64,000 bases of DNA. Origin: Macquaria australasica. Taxonomy: Eukaryota > Chordata > Actinopteri > Centrarchiformes > Percichthyidae. The position numbers and the translations under genes were made by a program. Where the stretch lies: positions 2,480,001 to 2,544,000 of the forward strand of contig SEMN01000016.1 of NCBI GenBank assembly GCA_005408345.1, in the 5' to 3' direction. The notes under the pieces are model-generated. The model worked only from the letters and a program-made list of their open reading frames with translations. It was not told the origin of the DNA and made no database searches. Positions 22,844 through 34,459 of the stretch are shown here, piece by piece (position 1 is the first letter of the stretch; every line of letters begins with the position of its first letter).

Positions 22844-25800
22844 TCATCTCCTGATGAAGGCAACAGGCAGTTCTCTGTTGGGAACCAAAAGTCCTGAATG
22901 GATCACGTCGAGCGGCTCTTTATCTGTTGCCACGATCTCATAGTCTCTGACCAACTGTGAGACAGACAAGCAGAGTTGGATTTGATCAGTCAATTCAAGC
23001 ATCAAGAGAGTAATGTGACAGAAATATCAAAAAGAATCAGTCGGTAGTAATACAAAGTGCCAGTTTGAACTATACACTACTTTAATGTGACTGATTCTGT
23101 TTGACTGAGTCTATAAACTGAACTGAACTTTGTCTGATCTTACCCAGCACATGGCCAGCTGCAGCTGCAGCTCTGCCAGCCGTCGGCCGATGCACATCCT
23201 CTTTCCGATGCCAAAGGGAACGTGGGCAAAGGGGTTGATGGTGCAATTCTCCCGCAGCCAGCGCTCAGGTTTGAACTGCTTCCCATTGTCAAAGTACTCC
23301 TCATTGGAGCCCAGTGCGTGGCTGTTTATCATTAGAACTGTCTGTAAATGAATGAAAATAACAATTAAAGCACTCAAAAATCACAAGTAGCTGAATTTTC
23401 ACTACCTGCTAAAGAGAAATGAAATAGGCAGTACAGTAGATTACAAGAGTAAAGTCTCATCCTTCCATGCAGTTTGCTGAGTTGCACTTGATATTAGAGT
23501 TGCTGCATTTAGGCTTTGTACAGTATGTGAGCAAGTTTTTGTAACGCGCTTCAATCAGTCAAATGTAAATTAATACAAGAATGTAATCTGCTCATGTCAG
23601 GTGTATGGTAACACGATCTAAGCCACTTACTCCTTTGGGAATGGCATAATCTCCCAACACAGTGTCTTTGTCCAGGGTCCTGCTGGTGAATGGGACTGAT
23701 GGCGATAACCTGTAAGAATTAAAAATAAAAATATATGGGAATATGGCCTCAGTGAAACTATATTATAGCATGACATACATCTCTAAGCTGTTTAACGGGA
23801 GCTAAACATAGTCTGATGTTTTTCACAGTGCAAGATGAGGTGAGATATAATCTCCAGTCAGAGCTCATATACATTCCCTGGGTGATGTGGTTATGGTATT
23901 AGCCTTAAATAACATGTTAGAAAACTTGTGACTGCCTGAGATGAAGGAAGAAAGTGGACTGTACATGGGGTTATGAAACGATTTGAATGTGATCACATGG
24001 TTGATTTTAAGCTGGGACCCCTGATTGTTGCTGGTCATGCCACCATATCTCATGAAGCTTGTTTCTGAGGCAGTCATGTGTGTAAATTTTGCCTCTTAAT
24101 CTCCGTGGTACCGGGTGAAAGTCGAACTGTTTCGAATTCGAAAAATCGAATTTATCGATAGATGTTATGTCATGTTCCAGTTAGTCATGTCATGTATAGC
24201 TACAACTATGTTTCCTTTACTTGATATTGATGTAGCGGCAGCCAGGAGCTTCTGAAGCTGTTTTATTTTTCCACTATAGCCCTGTTGTACTGTACCTCAT
24301 AGACTCCTTGAGGCAGGCCTTGAGGTAGGGCATGCTCTTGATGTGCTCTCCACATGGGTCCTGGTCGTGGGGCACCACCTCTCTAATCTCCTCCAGCAGC
24401 TTCCTCTGAGCGCCGGGGTTACGTGACAGGTTGAAAATAGCCCACAGCATACTGTTGGCGGTCTGAGAAATGTAAACACAGTGTGAGAGAGAGAGAGAGA
24501 GGAAGAGAGAGAAAGAGAGGGAAGGAGTCAGAGAGGAGATGTCACTTAGTGAGGCAGCTACTCTAAGTGCATTCCTGAGTGGGGTCCTGAAAGGAGCCGA
24601 GGAATGTTTGGGGTTCCTCAAAGCCTCCTCAGTTACATCCACACCACATTCATTTTCCGCTTTGAGGCACTGTAACTGCAGCACCGGTTTGTTTTAGAGG
24701 CTGAAAATGTTTTTTTTTCTCTTTCCCTACTTGAAGGAAAATAGGCGAAAGGTAAAACATATAAAAGGTTAACCTGTGTGTCATTTTTTTTTCATTAAGA
24801 GCATAAAGAGTAAATAAACAAAAAGCCGGGATAATCAGAAATAGCTTTAAAGGAATAGTTTGACATTTGGGGAAATATGTTAATTTACTTTATTGCCGAG
24901 AGTTAGATGAGAAGATTGATACCAATCTCATCCAGTATCTGTCCGTTAAGTATTAGGCTACAGCCAGCTACAGCCGGTTAGCTTAGTTTAGCTTCGCATA
25001 TTTGCATTTCACTTTTTGTACTGATTAAGCAATTGAGAAATAACCTGTTAATTACTAAGTTTTAGAGGTGCTGGTTGGTGGATTTTGTTACCTTTGGAAA
25101 GACCCATTTCCAGTTTTTATGCTAAGCTAAGCTAACTGGCTGTGGCTTCATGTTGAACAGACCCATATGAGAGCGATATCAATCTCCTCATCTCACTCTT
25201 GGCAAGAAAGCTACTGTGTGTACCCCCCCCCCCCCCCCCCCAATTATTCCTGTAAACGAAACATGTATCTTTGTAGTACAAAATGTTGCTCACCGTCTCA
25301 ACTCCTCCAATCTGTAGCTCTGTGATGGCTGCGTACAGCTCCTTCTTAGAGAGACAGCTGTGGTGTAAGATGTCACCGATTAAGTCATCAGGAGCTCTGA
25401 CGGCGTTCCTCTTCAGCTTCTTGTCTATGTAGACTTTGGCTGAGGAAACACAAAGCAGTAAAGATGTAAGCATACATACTAAGTTCTAGGCCATTTTCAA
25501 CCTTTTATACTGCATTCAGTGTGTATCTGTCATGTTCCTCTTCGTCAGTGCAGTTAGTCTGGAATCTGATACATTCATTTGGTTTGTTTGGAGCTCTATT
25601 AGGTCTCATGTTGCTTTAAAATCTCACGTATCAAAGTGATTTTGATTTGCTGCTTTTCTCTGCTTTACATTATCGTAAAGAACGAGAATGTCTTTGACTT
25701 TTGACTGTTGGTCAGAAAAAACAAGACACTTTAAGCCTTCATCTTGGACTATTTTCTGAGATTTAATAGATGGACTAATATGATAGTAGTAATACGTCCA

Positions 25801-28800
25801 AACTATGTTGCAGTGTTTGTAATCTGGATTAAGTTATGTCAGCATTAAAGTCTTTTTGTTTGGGTCGTCTATATCCTGTATGCATTAGACTGTGAGCGTG
25901 GCTAGCTGCAACGTTTTCAGTTCATGATTTAAAAAAAAACCCCACCATGCACATAATGTGTGTAATTGAATTTCTACTTTTAGATGTGTAAGACTGATGT
26001 TTTGTCCTTACATGACATCATACCCATATGATCTGAATCGTTTGAAACTGTGGGATACCGGTGATGCACTTGGCTTACGAAGGCTGAGCATCAGTTAAAT
26101 CACATGACGCAAAAACAAAAAACTCACTTTATGTCTGACTGACAGGCCACCTGCTACTAAAAATACTCCAAACAAATAAGTAAACTACCTCACTCGCTCT
26201 CACACGACGTACAAGTACTTTTTTCTTGTCGTGTTTGCCACCAAATGTCGGGGAAAGTGTGTGTTTATGTGTTTGTTTTTTGAGTGAGAGGTTGTAACGT
26301 GCTACATCCAAATAAACAGCACAAACAGCATCATCTTCTTTCTCCCTCAATGCCCCCTCCAACCTCCTGCTACTACAAATATTTGGCAGATTTATCCCTC
26401 TTAATGTAGGTCATGCGATTTACTACAACGCCATTTACACAGAGTGCCAAGTACACAAAAAGCACTTGATGCACCCAGTTCAAATCCACCCTCCCTCTGT
26501 TCTTCTCTATCTATCTATCGTTTGGTTTGTACGTCACGGAGAAGTGGAGACAAACTGTACTGGAACTTTGTGAAATCAGAGTAATCTGTGGAGGACCGGG
26601 GTTGTATTTGTGTCATTTTGTAGAGTAGTATTAATTTGTGTCTGTGTTTTTGTTTTTTTGTTGTTGTTTTTTTACCTGTGCTGAAAATGCGGTCCCATGC
26701 TGCAGTGTGGTCCTGCCATGTTTTGGTGTTGAGGCTCTTGTGGAGCTCCACCGGTGTGACCATCATCATGCCAAATGTGCTCATCATCTACAGAGAAAGA
26801 CAAAGAGGGCAAAGGAAGAAAAAAAAATGTTTAATGTGTTAAATCTAATAAACGTCACCCCCACTGAAAATCTTTAACGCAATCCTTTTGGAGGTCTTCT
26901 GTTTGTTCCTGCACCCACTGCCCTGTGAGACCTTTGCAAGCCTTCACTTATTATCTCTTGACTCTGGATGATAGTGGTTTGTCCCAGTAAATTCCAGTAA
27001 ATACATTGAGACACTGAACTGCTGCATCGTGAACCCGATGCACTATGACCTTTCCACAGGTTCAGTAAGCCTCACAGAGCATCCAAGTGTCCTCTCCTAC
27101 AGCACACACTAACTAACACGCTGAATGACAACAGGCACACTCACTGTTTTCACGGCTGTGATGAAGTTCATGGCTTCCTCGTTGACTTTCTCTTGCAGCA
27201 GACCAAATCTCTTGTCATAGAGGACGAGGCAAATGGCTGAACGACAAAGAAAAGCAAAGAATGAGATTCACAGCTAAATGTAAACAGGATCAGAAAGACT
27301 AAATAGAATTTGAAAAGAGTAATGTAATTTTTTTAATTTAATATTTCTATCTACATACTCGCAAATTATCCACTAATAATTAAAGTTAGAGGTCACAAAA
27401 ATAACATGGCATATGTATAAAAACTGTTATTATAGATACATCCAATTGCTTTGGAGAAAAAAAAAGTTAGTTGATTAATTGATTGGTCACTGGACAGAAA
27501 AATTATTTGCACCTATTTTGGTAATGAATTAATCATTTTAGTCTCTTTTTTTTCAAGCAGAAACATTCCCTTGTTCCAGCTTCTCATGTGAGGATTCTGC
27601 TTTAATTTGTCTTATGTGAAAGCAAATTTGGTATCTTTGGGTTTTGCTTTAAATAATTGTGATCTCCATTTTTTTTCACTGTTTTATTCATTTTATAGAC
27701 TAAAAAACACATCGAGAAAATAATAAGCAGATTCGTTGATAATGACAATAATTCTTACTTGCAGCCCTAATCAATAACTCAACAGATACTTACTCTCAAA
27801 GGACCATTTATTCAGTTCGAAGTACAAGTCTTCAATCTTTCCATTGACGTTCATTTGTCCAATTCTGCCAACGAAGTCTACCAACACCTGCATTTACAAA
27901 CAAAAGCTGTCAGTCATCGATCACAAACAACCACATATAAATCGTTGTAAACACGAACTCTGTTCTGAATCTTACCTGATTTATTTTGCGATCCAGCTTC
28001 ACCACCTCTGTCGGCTTCATGAGTTTCTGCTGAAAAGCGCTCCTCACTCTCTGCCAGTCTTTCCCCTCACTGCAAATCAACAGTTTGGATTCCCCCTTCA
28101 GTGCGCTTTCATATAAAACATTTGTGCCTCTACTTGCGCTCCAAGCTGCGTCCTGGCAAGTTATGGACATTTCCTAGGCCTATATGAATAAAGGATAAAT
28201 CGAAAGCCTACTTACAGGATGAGGAGTCCGTACGCCTCGTCTCTCATGTCTCTGTATGCTGTCCAGGGTTTGATCTCCAGTCTCTGAGGGTAACTTGCCT
28301 CCTTCCTATACAGCGCCTCCAGCAAGCAAGGTGCGCCAATGTGCACCGACTCAAAAGAGCCCAGCTTCAACCGGAAAATCTTGCCGTATTTCTTGTGATA
28401 ATCAACCTATAATAGATTTAAAGAATCATTAATCTCTCAGAGAAATTGAAATTCATGAAACAGGTTTTTATTCGTTTAAAAGCATTTTTGTTGCGGTATT
28501 GGCTGCAAAAAAATAGGCTGTATTCCCTTTGAAAAAATAGACAACCTGAGAAAAAGTTAGTAATTTTACTGTACCAGTGCCTCGTGTTGTCTTGTCAGAC
28601 CTCCTTTCCGGAGAAGTTCAACCAGACTGCCGACGATTGGCCAGTTGGTGGGTCCGGGGATCGCGTCCAGACTGTGCGCTCTGGAGGCAGCGTGAGGGCA
28701 CTGCGCAGCCTCCACAGCATCCTTCTCCTCCAGGACGCACACTGAGGATGTTGGTTTGAAGTGCTGAAGCCCTACAGACTTCTTTTTCAGCAACTCAACA

Positions 28801-28832
28801 ATCTGAGGAACTTTTTGGATCTGCGCCCTCAT
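22844..28832 (-). CDS. cyp24a1: CYP24A1, mitochondrial vitamin D 24-hydroxylase
   Basis: Eleven coding exons, phase-consistent throughout: 28832-28575, 28406-28216, 28069-27976, 27887-27794, 27236-27145, 26787-26676, 25439-25294, 24462-24296, 23709-23631, 23341-23144 and 22954-22844 (TGA). The product is 513 aa; human is 514. The start MRAQIQKVPQIV opens a basic, amphipathic mitochondrial presequence, followed by the proline hinge IPGPTNWPIVGSL. P450 landmarks are the I-helix with VETTANS at 327-333, the K-helix ExxR at Glu382-Arg385, the PERW motif at 436-439, and the heme loop FGIGKRMCIGR with Cys461 as thiolate ligand. The enzyme uses adrenodoxin-delivered electrons on the inner mitochondrial membrane to hydroxylate the side chain of 1,25-(OH)2D3 and 25-OH-D3. 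Residues 325-326 are Gly-Gly where human has Ala-Ala, which may change regioselectivity. VDRE-like and TATA elements lie upstream. Confidence 0.97.
24487..24527. repeat. GA-rich simple repeat, CYP24A1 intron 7
   Basis: An imperfect (GA)n tract starting about 25 bases upstream of exon 8 on the minus strand. Read as CT on that strand it may serve as the polypyrimidine tract of the exon 8 acceptor. Confidence 0.8.
24846..25255. mobile_element. MITE family A copy inside CYP24A1 intron 7
   Basis: Left end TTTAAAGGAATAGTTTGACA plus GAGTTAGATGAGAAGAT; core GCTAAGCTAAGCTAACTGG; right end AATTATTCCTGTAAA. A 19-base C run at 25223-25241 replaces part of the right inverted repeat. It ends about 40 bases from exon 7. 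Confidence 0.85.
27441..27773. repeat. Dispersed repeat of the ATTAGTCGATTAATC family, CYP24A1 intron 4
   Basis: Edges TTAGTTGATTAATTGATTGG and a CGAGAAAATAATAAGCAGAT..TTGCAGCCCTAA end match the copies at 1607-1925 and 57380-57676. Confidence 0.7.
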
Positions 28833-28947
28833 CCTCAAATTTGTAGATTTGTTTTTTAAAGCGGAATAATCTAATGTTAAACAGAAGCTCTTCTTTATTA
28901 GCTTGGGGGATTTCTTGTTTCTTGGAAGTGTCACACCTTCACACCAA

Positions 28948-28955
28948 TATATATA
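28948..28955 (-). promoter_or_regulatory. cyp24a1: CYP24A1 TATA box
   Basis: TATATATA on the minus strand, 116 bases upstream of the CYP24A1 ATG. An initiation site about 30 bases downstream would leave a 5' UTR of roughly 85 bases. A CCAAT box sits 34 bases further upstream. Confidence 0.6.
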
Positions 28956-28988
28956 CCCTGAGAGTGTTTGTTCCTGCCGTGCACAGAA

Positions 28989-28995
28989 CCAATCA
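28989..28995 (+). promoter_or_regulatory. cyp24a1: CCAAT box of the CYP24A1 promoter
   Basis: CCAATCA, in reverse orientation relative to the gene, which is usual for NF-Y sites. It lies between the TATA element and the VDRE-like site. Confidence 0.5.
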
Positions 28996-29080
28996 GGGAC
29001 CGGTCTTGCATGGTGTGGCCGTCGAGCCCACCATTCATTTATGGATCCACGTTGGGAGGATCGTATGACCCCAGAAAGAC

Positions 29081-29092
29081 CGAGGAAGTGCC
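29081..29092 (+). promoter_or_regulatory. cyp24a1: ETS-type site in the CYP24A1 promoter
   Basis: CGAGGAAGTGCC has the GGAA core of ETS-family sites. Mammalian CYP24A1 promoters have a functional ETS site close to the proximal VDRE. Here it is about 50 bases from the VDRE-like element. Confidence 0.4.
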
Positions 29093-29140
29093 CTTGCCCC
29101 CCCCCCCTGGCTTTATAAATAAACACACAGGCCACATCGG

Positions 29141-29155
29141 AGGTGACGCGGTTCG
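29141..29155 (+). promoter_or_regulatory. cyp24a1: VDRE-like DR3 element upstream of CYP24A1
   Basis: AGGTGA-CGC-GGTTCG is two VDR/RXR half-sites spaced by three bases. The first half-site matches the consensus; the second differs from GGTTCA at its last base. It lies about 310 bases upstream of the ATG and about 190 upstream of the TATA box, close to the position of the VDREs in mammalian CYP24A1 promoters. An adjacent AGGTTCA half-site is on the minus strand at 29157-29163. Together they suggest induction by 1,25-(OH)2D3. Confidence 0.55.
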
Positions 29156-29756
29156 CTTGAACCTTGTTTCAGAGCGACCCGCGATTGGAAGAACCGAAAC
29201 TTTGGCAAAGCAAATACTACTGCCACACTTCTGCACCGTGGGCAAATATTTGACAGATTGCAGGTTGTGTGTGTGTGTGTGTTTGCTTTGTTTGTGTTTT
29301 GGAGTGTGTGTTCTTTGTAGAGAGGTGAAGGGGGGTAACTGGGCAATTCTCTTTTTGGATGTTTGAATATAAGCCTATTAAAAAACATCTTAAATAGAGA
29401 ATAAGTTAGTTTGAGTTTGGCAGGTTGCTGCAGGTTCATCTTTGCGGAGAGATCAGTAGTCCTCACAAACATGGTAATCCTCAGAAACATGTCATTAACT
29501 CAAAGGTTTCCAGATCTTTCCATGTTGCCTCTGCGTTAAAATCTATAATTTGGATTTTCCAAACTGTTCCAGCTTTGGCAACAGTGCAACACTTTCTAAT
29601 AAGTGCTTGTAACACAAAGCAAGCAAGTATAGAATATAAATAGAAAAGCTGTTGATCAATTTTATTAATCAGCGTTTTATAAGTTGATGAGTTTACCTGC
29701 AGTGAAAACACCTCTTGGATATCACTCTCTCCCTGCCCTGTGCAAACACACAAAGA

Positions 29757-29790
29757 CACACACACACACACATACACACACACAAAGTAC
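29757..29790. repeat. (CA)n microsatellite
   Basis: A short CA dinucleotide run with a few interruptions. No gene is supported between 29200 and 31480 apart from repeats. Confidence 0.9.
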
Positions 29791-30199
29791 ACACACAGCA
29801 CCCCCTCAGAGCTGTTATGACTTAAATAACATGTGCAGGGGCCCCCTGCCCTGTAAAAGTGCTTATTCACAGTCTCTCAGGTGGCATCAGAACAACCTTG
29901 GACCCTGACTGATGTTTGCCGCATATTGGGGAGCGAGCGAGAGCCTCCCCAGGTGTAAAGCACATACATCAATAACACCCCCCCCAAAAGAAAAAAAAAA
30001 GAAAAAAACACCACCCACACATCACACACATTTGTTCATTTGCTCTCTCTCTCTCTCTCGCTCAGATTCAGATTATACTGTTTGACATGATATCATCATG
30101 TGATCAGGCAGCTTTGGCAATTTGTCTTTTTTTGTGAATTTATTATTAATATCATACACAGCCTGTTGAAAAAGTACAGTTTCACTCACTTCATCATCA

Positions 30200-30603
30200 G
30201 AGGAATAGTTCCACATTTGGGGTAATATGCTTATTTGTTGCATTACCGAGAGTTAGATGAGAAGATCAATGTCTCTCTCATAAAGCCAGCAGCCTGTCAG
30301 GAAACAGGCTCTGTCCAACGGCAACAAAATCCACCTACAATGATAACTAATTAACAAGTTATATTTTGGCTTTTGTACAAATTAAACAAACGAAATATAA
30401 AGTATTAACTAGTAAGCTTAAGAGGTGTTGGTAGACAGATTTTGTAACAGAGCCAGGCTAGCTGTTTACCCCGTTTCTAGTCTTTATGCTAAGCTAAGCT
30501 AACTAGCTGCTGCCGGTAGCTTCATGTTTACCATACAGATGTGAGAACGGCATCAATCTTCTCATCTAAGTTTTGGTAAGAAAGCAAATAAGCATATTTA
30601 CAC
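30200..30603. mobile_element. MITE family A copy
   Basis: Left end AGGAATAGTTCCACATTTGG with GAGTTAGATGAGAAGATC. Core GCTAAGCTAAGCTAACTAGC. Right end ATCTTCTCATCTAAG followed by AAGAAAGCAAATAAGCATAT. Confidence 0.85.
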
Positions 30604-31482
30604 TGAAGTGACAAAGCCCTCAAGCGGCCATAGTAAGGATTACAGGAGCAGGAGGAGAGTCAGGTGACGTTGTAGAGCGACAAAGTCTATGTAGGGAATT
30701 AGTCGGGGTGGATGGATGGATCAACAAAACCTCGGACATTAATTTAAAAAACAACAGTTCGTTTCCTGTTTCCAACTCACAGACAAGGTTGTTGTTGTTT
30801 TTTTAATGACCAAGATAGTTCCTGAACATTAACCATGTGTTTATCATTGTAACCATGACGATGAAGGTCCCCTAACCTTAACAAAATAGTAATTTTAACC
30901 CAAACCACAATGTTTCCGTAAACCTGACCAAACTCATTGTTGTGCCAAAACCTAACCAAACTTAACCATAATGATGTTGCAGCATGAAACTGATTCATTT
31001 TTGTGATTTGTAACAGTTCTGAAAGGTTCGCACAAATTATGTCGTCCTACCGATAGGCGCGTCAGATCAGAAAACACCTCTAACTGTCGTTCTAAAGGGT
31101 ATCAACAAACAAAGTATTTTGTCGTTTAATCTGGAGGAATGTTGTTGAATAATGCAGCTCTACAGCGATCTTTCATTAGACCCTTACTGCCTGGTAAATG
31201 TCCATGTCTTTCAAACTTCATGTGCCCAGTTTGTAACAGGATGTCTGTTAAAAATGTCTCAAGCCCAAGCTGAGCTAATCCCTGATGACACCACTATTGT
31301 CATATTCTCAGACTTTAAAAAGCTCCTCTAGAGCCACAGAAGAAATGATGCGACTGTGTTCAGAAGCTCCCACGACTAGCAAACTGGTCTCCATGAGAAG
31401 AATGAGTGAAGTGCCCTTTTAAACATTTCTTCTGTTTCCAAGTACTGTACACTTTGGGTCATGGCCTGAAATGCCAGAGTTT

Positions 31483-32615
31483 AACATAACATTATGACCA
31501 CTGACAGGTGAAGTGAAGAACATTGAATATCTCGTTACAATGGCACCTGTCAGTGGGTGGGATATATTAGGCAGCAAGTGAACATTTTGTCCTCGGAGTT
31601 GATGTGTTGGAAGCAGGAAAAATGGGCAAGCGAAGGATGTGAGTGACTTTGACAAGGGCCAAATTGAGATGGCTAGATGACTGGGTCAGAGCATCTCCAA
31701 AACTGCAGCTCTCGTGGGGTGTTCCTGGTCTGCAGTGGTCAGTACCTACCAAAAGTGGTCCGAGGAAGGAAAACCGGTGAACCAGCGACAGGGTCAAGGC
31801 TCATTGATGCGCGTGGGTTCAAAGGCTGGCCCGTGTGGTCTGATCCAACAGAAGAGCTACTGTAGCTCAAATTGCTGAAAAAAGTTAATGCTGGTTCTGA
31901 TAGAAAGGTGTCAGAACACACAGTGCATCGCAGTTTGTTGCATATGGGGCTGCGTAGCCACAGACCGGTCAGGGTGCCCATGCTGACCCCTGTCCACCGC
32001 CAAAAGCACCAACAATGGGCACGTGAGCATCAGAACTGGACCACGGAGCAATGGAAGAAGGTGGCCTGGTCTGAAGAATCACATTTTCTTTTACATCATG
32101 TGGATGGCCAGGTGCGTGTGCGTCACTTACCTGGGAAAGACATGGCACCAGGATGCACTATGGGAAGAAGGCAAGCCGGCGGAGGCAGTGTGATGCTTTG
32201 GGCAATGTTCTGCTGGGAAACCTTGGGTCCTGCCATTCATGTGGATGTTACTTTGACACGTACCACCTACCTAAACACTGTTGCAGACCACGTACACCCC
32301 TTCATGGAAACAGTATTCCCTAATGGCAATGGCCTCTTTCAGCAGGATAATGCGCCCTGCCACACTGCAAAAATGGTTCAGGAATGGTTTGAGGAACACG
32401 ACAATGAGTTCAAGGTGATGACTTGGCCTCCAAATTCCCCAGATCTCAATCCAATCGAGCATCTGTGGGATGTGCTGGACAAACAAGTCCGATCCATGGA
32501 GGCCCCACCTCGCAACTTACAGGACTTAAAGGATCTGCTCCTAATGTCTTGGTGCCAGATACCACAGCACACCTGTGGTCTAGTGGAGTCGTTTCGTTTT
32601 TCACTATTACATTGA
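31483..32615 (+). pseudogene. Decayed Tc1-like DNA transposon
   Basis: A Tc1/mariner DDE transposase relic on the plus strand. The C-terminal part is open from 31872 to 32615 (247 codons). It carries the family blocks HQQWAREHQNW, GGGSVMLWAMF, FQQDNAPCHTA (second catalytic Asp) and SPDLNPIEHLWD (catalytic Glu). The first catalytic block reads WSEESHF, with Glu where active Tc1 enzymes have Asp. The N-terminal DNA-binding part (from about 31622) is broken by stops and frame shifts. A possible left terminal region with AACATTATGACCACTGAC begins near 31485. I cannot find the matching right inverted repeat, so the copy looks 3'-truncated and inactive. Confidence 0.85.
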
Positions 32616-32639
32616 TTAAACTGATGAACCACAGGGTAG

Positions 32640-32905
32640 AGATGAAACGATTAGAGGACTGACAGAAAGTTAATCTAACTTTCTTAATGAAGGATTAATT
32701 GTTTCTGTCATTTTTTAAGCAATAATGCCTCTGGGTCCAGCTTCTTAAAAGTGAGGCTGCTTTCTTTAAACTGTTGGATTAAGGACTGCTGCTTGGACAA
32801 AACAAGATAAATGTAAAAAAAATTACAATGGGTAAATTTGACTATTTTCTGACATTTTATGGAAAAAAACAAAGTTCAGTGTTATTCCCGTTATTACTTT
32901 AGCAG
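32640..32905. repeat. Dispersed repeat of the ATTAGTCGATTAATC family, degraded
   Basis: GAAACGATTAGAGGACTGAC at the left and an internal CTTGGACAAAACAAGAT segment, as in the copy at 1607-1925. It directly abuts the decayed Tc1 copy. Confidence 0.5.
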
Positions 32906-33871
32906 CAAAGAGCGAGAGCAACAGGTTGTTGAGCAAGGCTTTACCTCAGGACTTCAACCTTGCAGTGTCCTGGTCTGTATTGGCATATTGAACACGAGGT
33001 AACACTGGCAGTGTCACTGACAGCTGGCACTGCACAGGGTGCAAGCCATAGAGAAAACATGTTTTCTCGTAATGTTCTCTGTAGGCAAATAGTGCTACGC
33101 AATACCCTCTTCTTTGACCTTGTGTAGAATAAGTACAGAGTTTTGTACTGTAATAAATGTTATGGGGGATGTGTGTTTTATGATATGTGTTCATTATCTG
33201 TAATTTCATGTTAAATATTAGCTGAAATTCAAGAACAAGCTCTGTTGATTTTTTCTTTTGTTATGACCAGTTTTTTACTTTATTTTACCATCTAGTTTGA
33301 TGAGGTTACTGGATCATAACACACAAAGGAGAGTGAATGTACTCAGTGAATGTAGACATCATAATTAAATACATGCATACAGTCTCATCGAAAACATAGA
33401 CAAGCTCTATCAGCATCTCTGTCTTAGGTCTTTGTAAAATATGAAATAACAACAAAAAAAGCCCTATATCTATACCCATTGGCTGCAAAAAAGAAAGAAT
33501 AAATAAGCAAACAAAATAAATAAATAAAATGGAAAGCATTATCAAGTTATTATTGTGTATTTCAAACATGAAAAAGGAAAGAAAACAAATTCACATCTCT
33601 ATTGTTAAATTTATTGTTCTCTTTAGATGATTTGTTTAAGATTAAACTGAAGCCTCCTGAACTGACTGAATGCCTCCTATTGAAATCCTGATTCTTGACC
33701 CACTGAACACTCAGTTCCCGTCTCACCATCACGCCTACTAGATATCACTTTGTTTACTGTGCGACTCAATTTTCTCTGTTTCTTACGCTCCAATCAGTGA
33801 GGGCTCTGTAGTCGGGACATCAGCAGGCAGAGAGATAAGTGATGAACTGAGATAGGGGCCAGCTGACCTTC

Positions 33872-34008
33872 TCAGGCAGCAGCGGAGTCATCAGCACACA
33901 GGGCAGGCAAACCTGATGACTCAAACTCACTCATGTCCAAATTGACTGACAGGTCAGTGAGTTCGGTGATTAGGTTTGAAGTGGAGGCTACTCCGTGCAG
34001 GTTTGCAG
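33872..34008 (-). CDS. Possible terminal coding exon of an unidentified small gene
   Basis: After a good pyrimidine tract and acceptor (TTTTCACATGTAG) at 34009, a minus-strand frame of 45 codons runs to TGA at 33872-33874. It encodes an acidic, Ser/Leu-rich tail with NLITELTDLSVNLDMSEFES inside it and ends DDSAAA. The composition and lack of stops look protein-coding rather than random, but I do not recognise the family. The exon needs a preceding exon ending in phase 1, which I could not place with certainty. It may join the block at 34460-34654 and the 5' exon near 35985. Confidence 0.35.
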
Positions 34009-34459
34009 CTACATGTGAAAAGAAGAAACACAGGCATACAAAGATGCACATTCATACATGAAAGCGAGCAGCGAGAGACCACCATGCTCCTGGAAAAAAA
34101 ATGCCACAGTTGAGGAGATGAGTTCGGATCCATAGTAGAGATGGAAATGCTTCGTACAGTCACATCAGCTCGAGTCGTCACATAACGCTACTGACCTAGA
34201 ATGCGAGGGGCACCCTTTTCCCAAAGCCCACCCTTACACTAAGAATGAAAATATTTACAACAGAGCAGGAGGTAAGTAATGCAAGGAGCACCCCTCCACC
34301 ACCACATCCTCCACCCTCTGGTAGTGTGTTACATGCCCTACATCACACCAACTCACTGTGCAGCATATATTAGGCTCTCGCAGAGTTAACAGAGATGTTC
34401 CTAAATAGTGTTGACAGTGCAGGAGAAAAGTCTCACTGTTTAACAACTTTATCTGTCAT

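Noticed and set aside
28833..29135. In-frame upstream extension of CYP24A1 exon 1 with an earlier ATG at 29135
   Set aside because: The frame is open, but it runs through the CCAAT and TATA elements. The extension shows no mitochondrial presequence character, and the protein starting at 28832 already has the family's normal length.
34255..34446. Minus-strand frame and plus-strand donor AGGAG|GTAAGT near 34272
   Set aside because: The two signals are on opposite strands and neither connects in phase with the candidate exons on either side.
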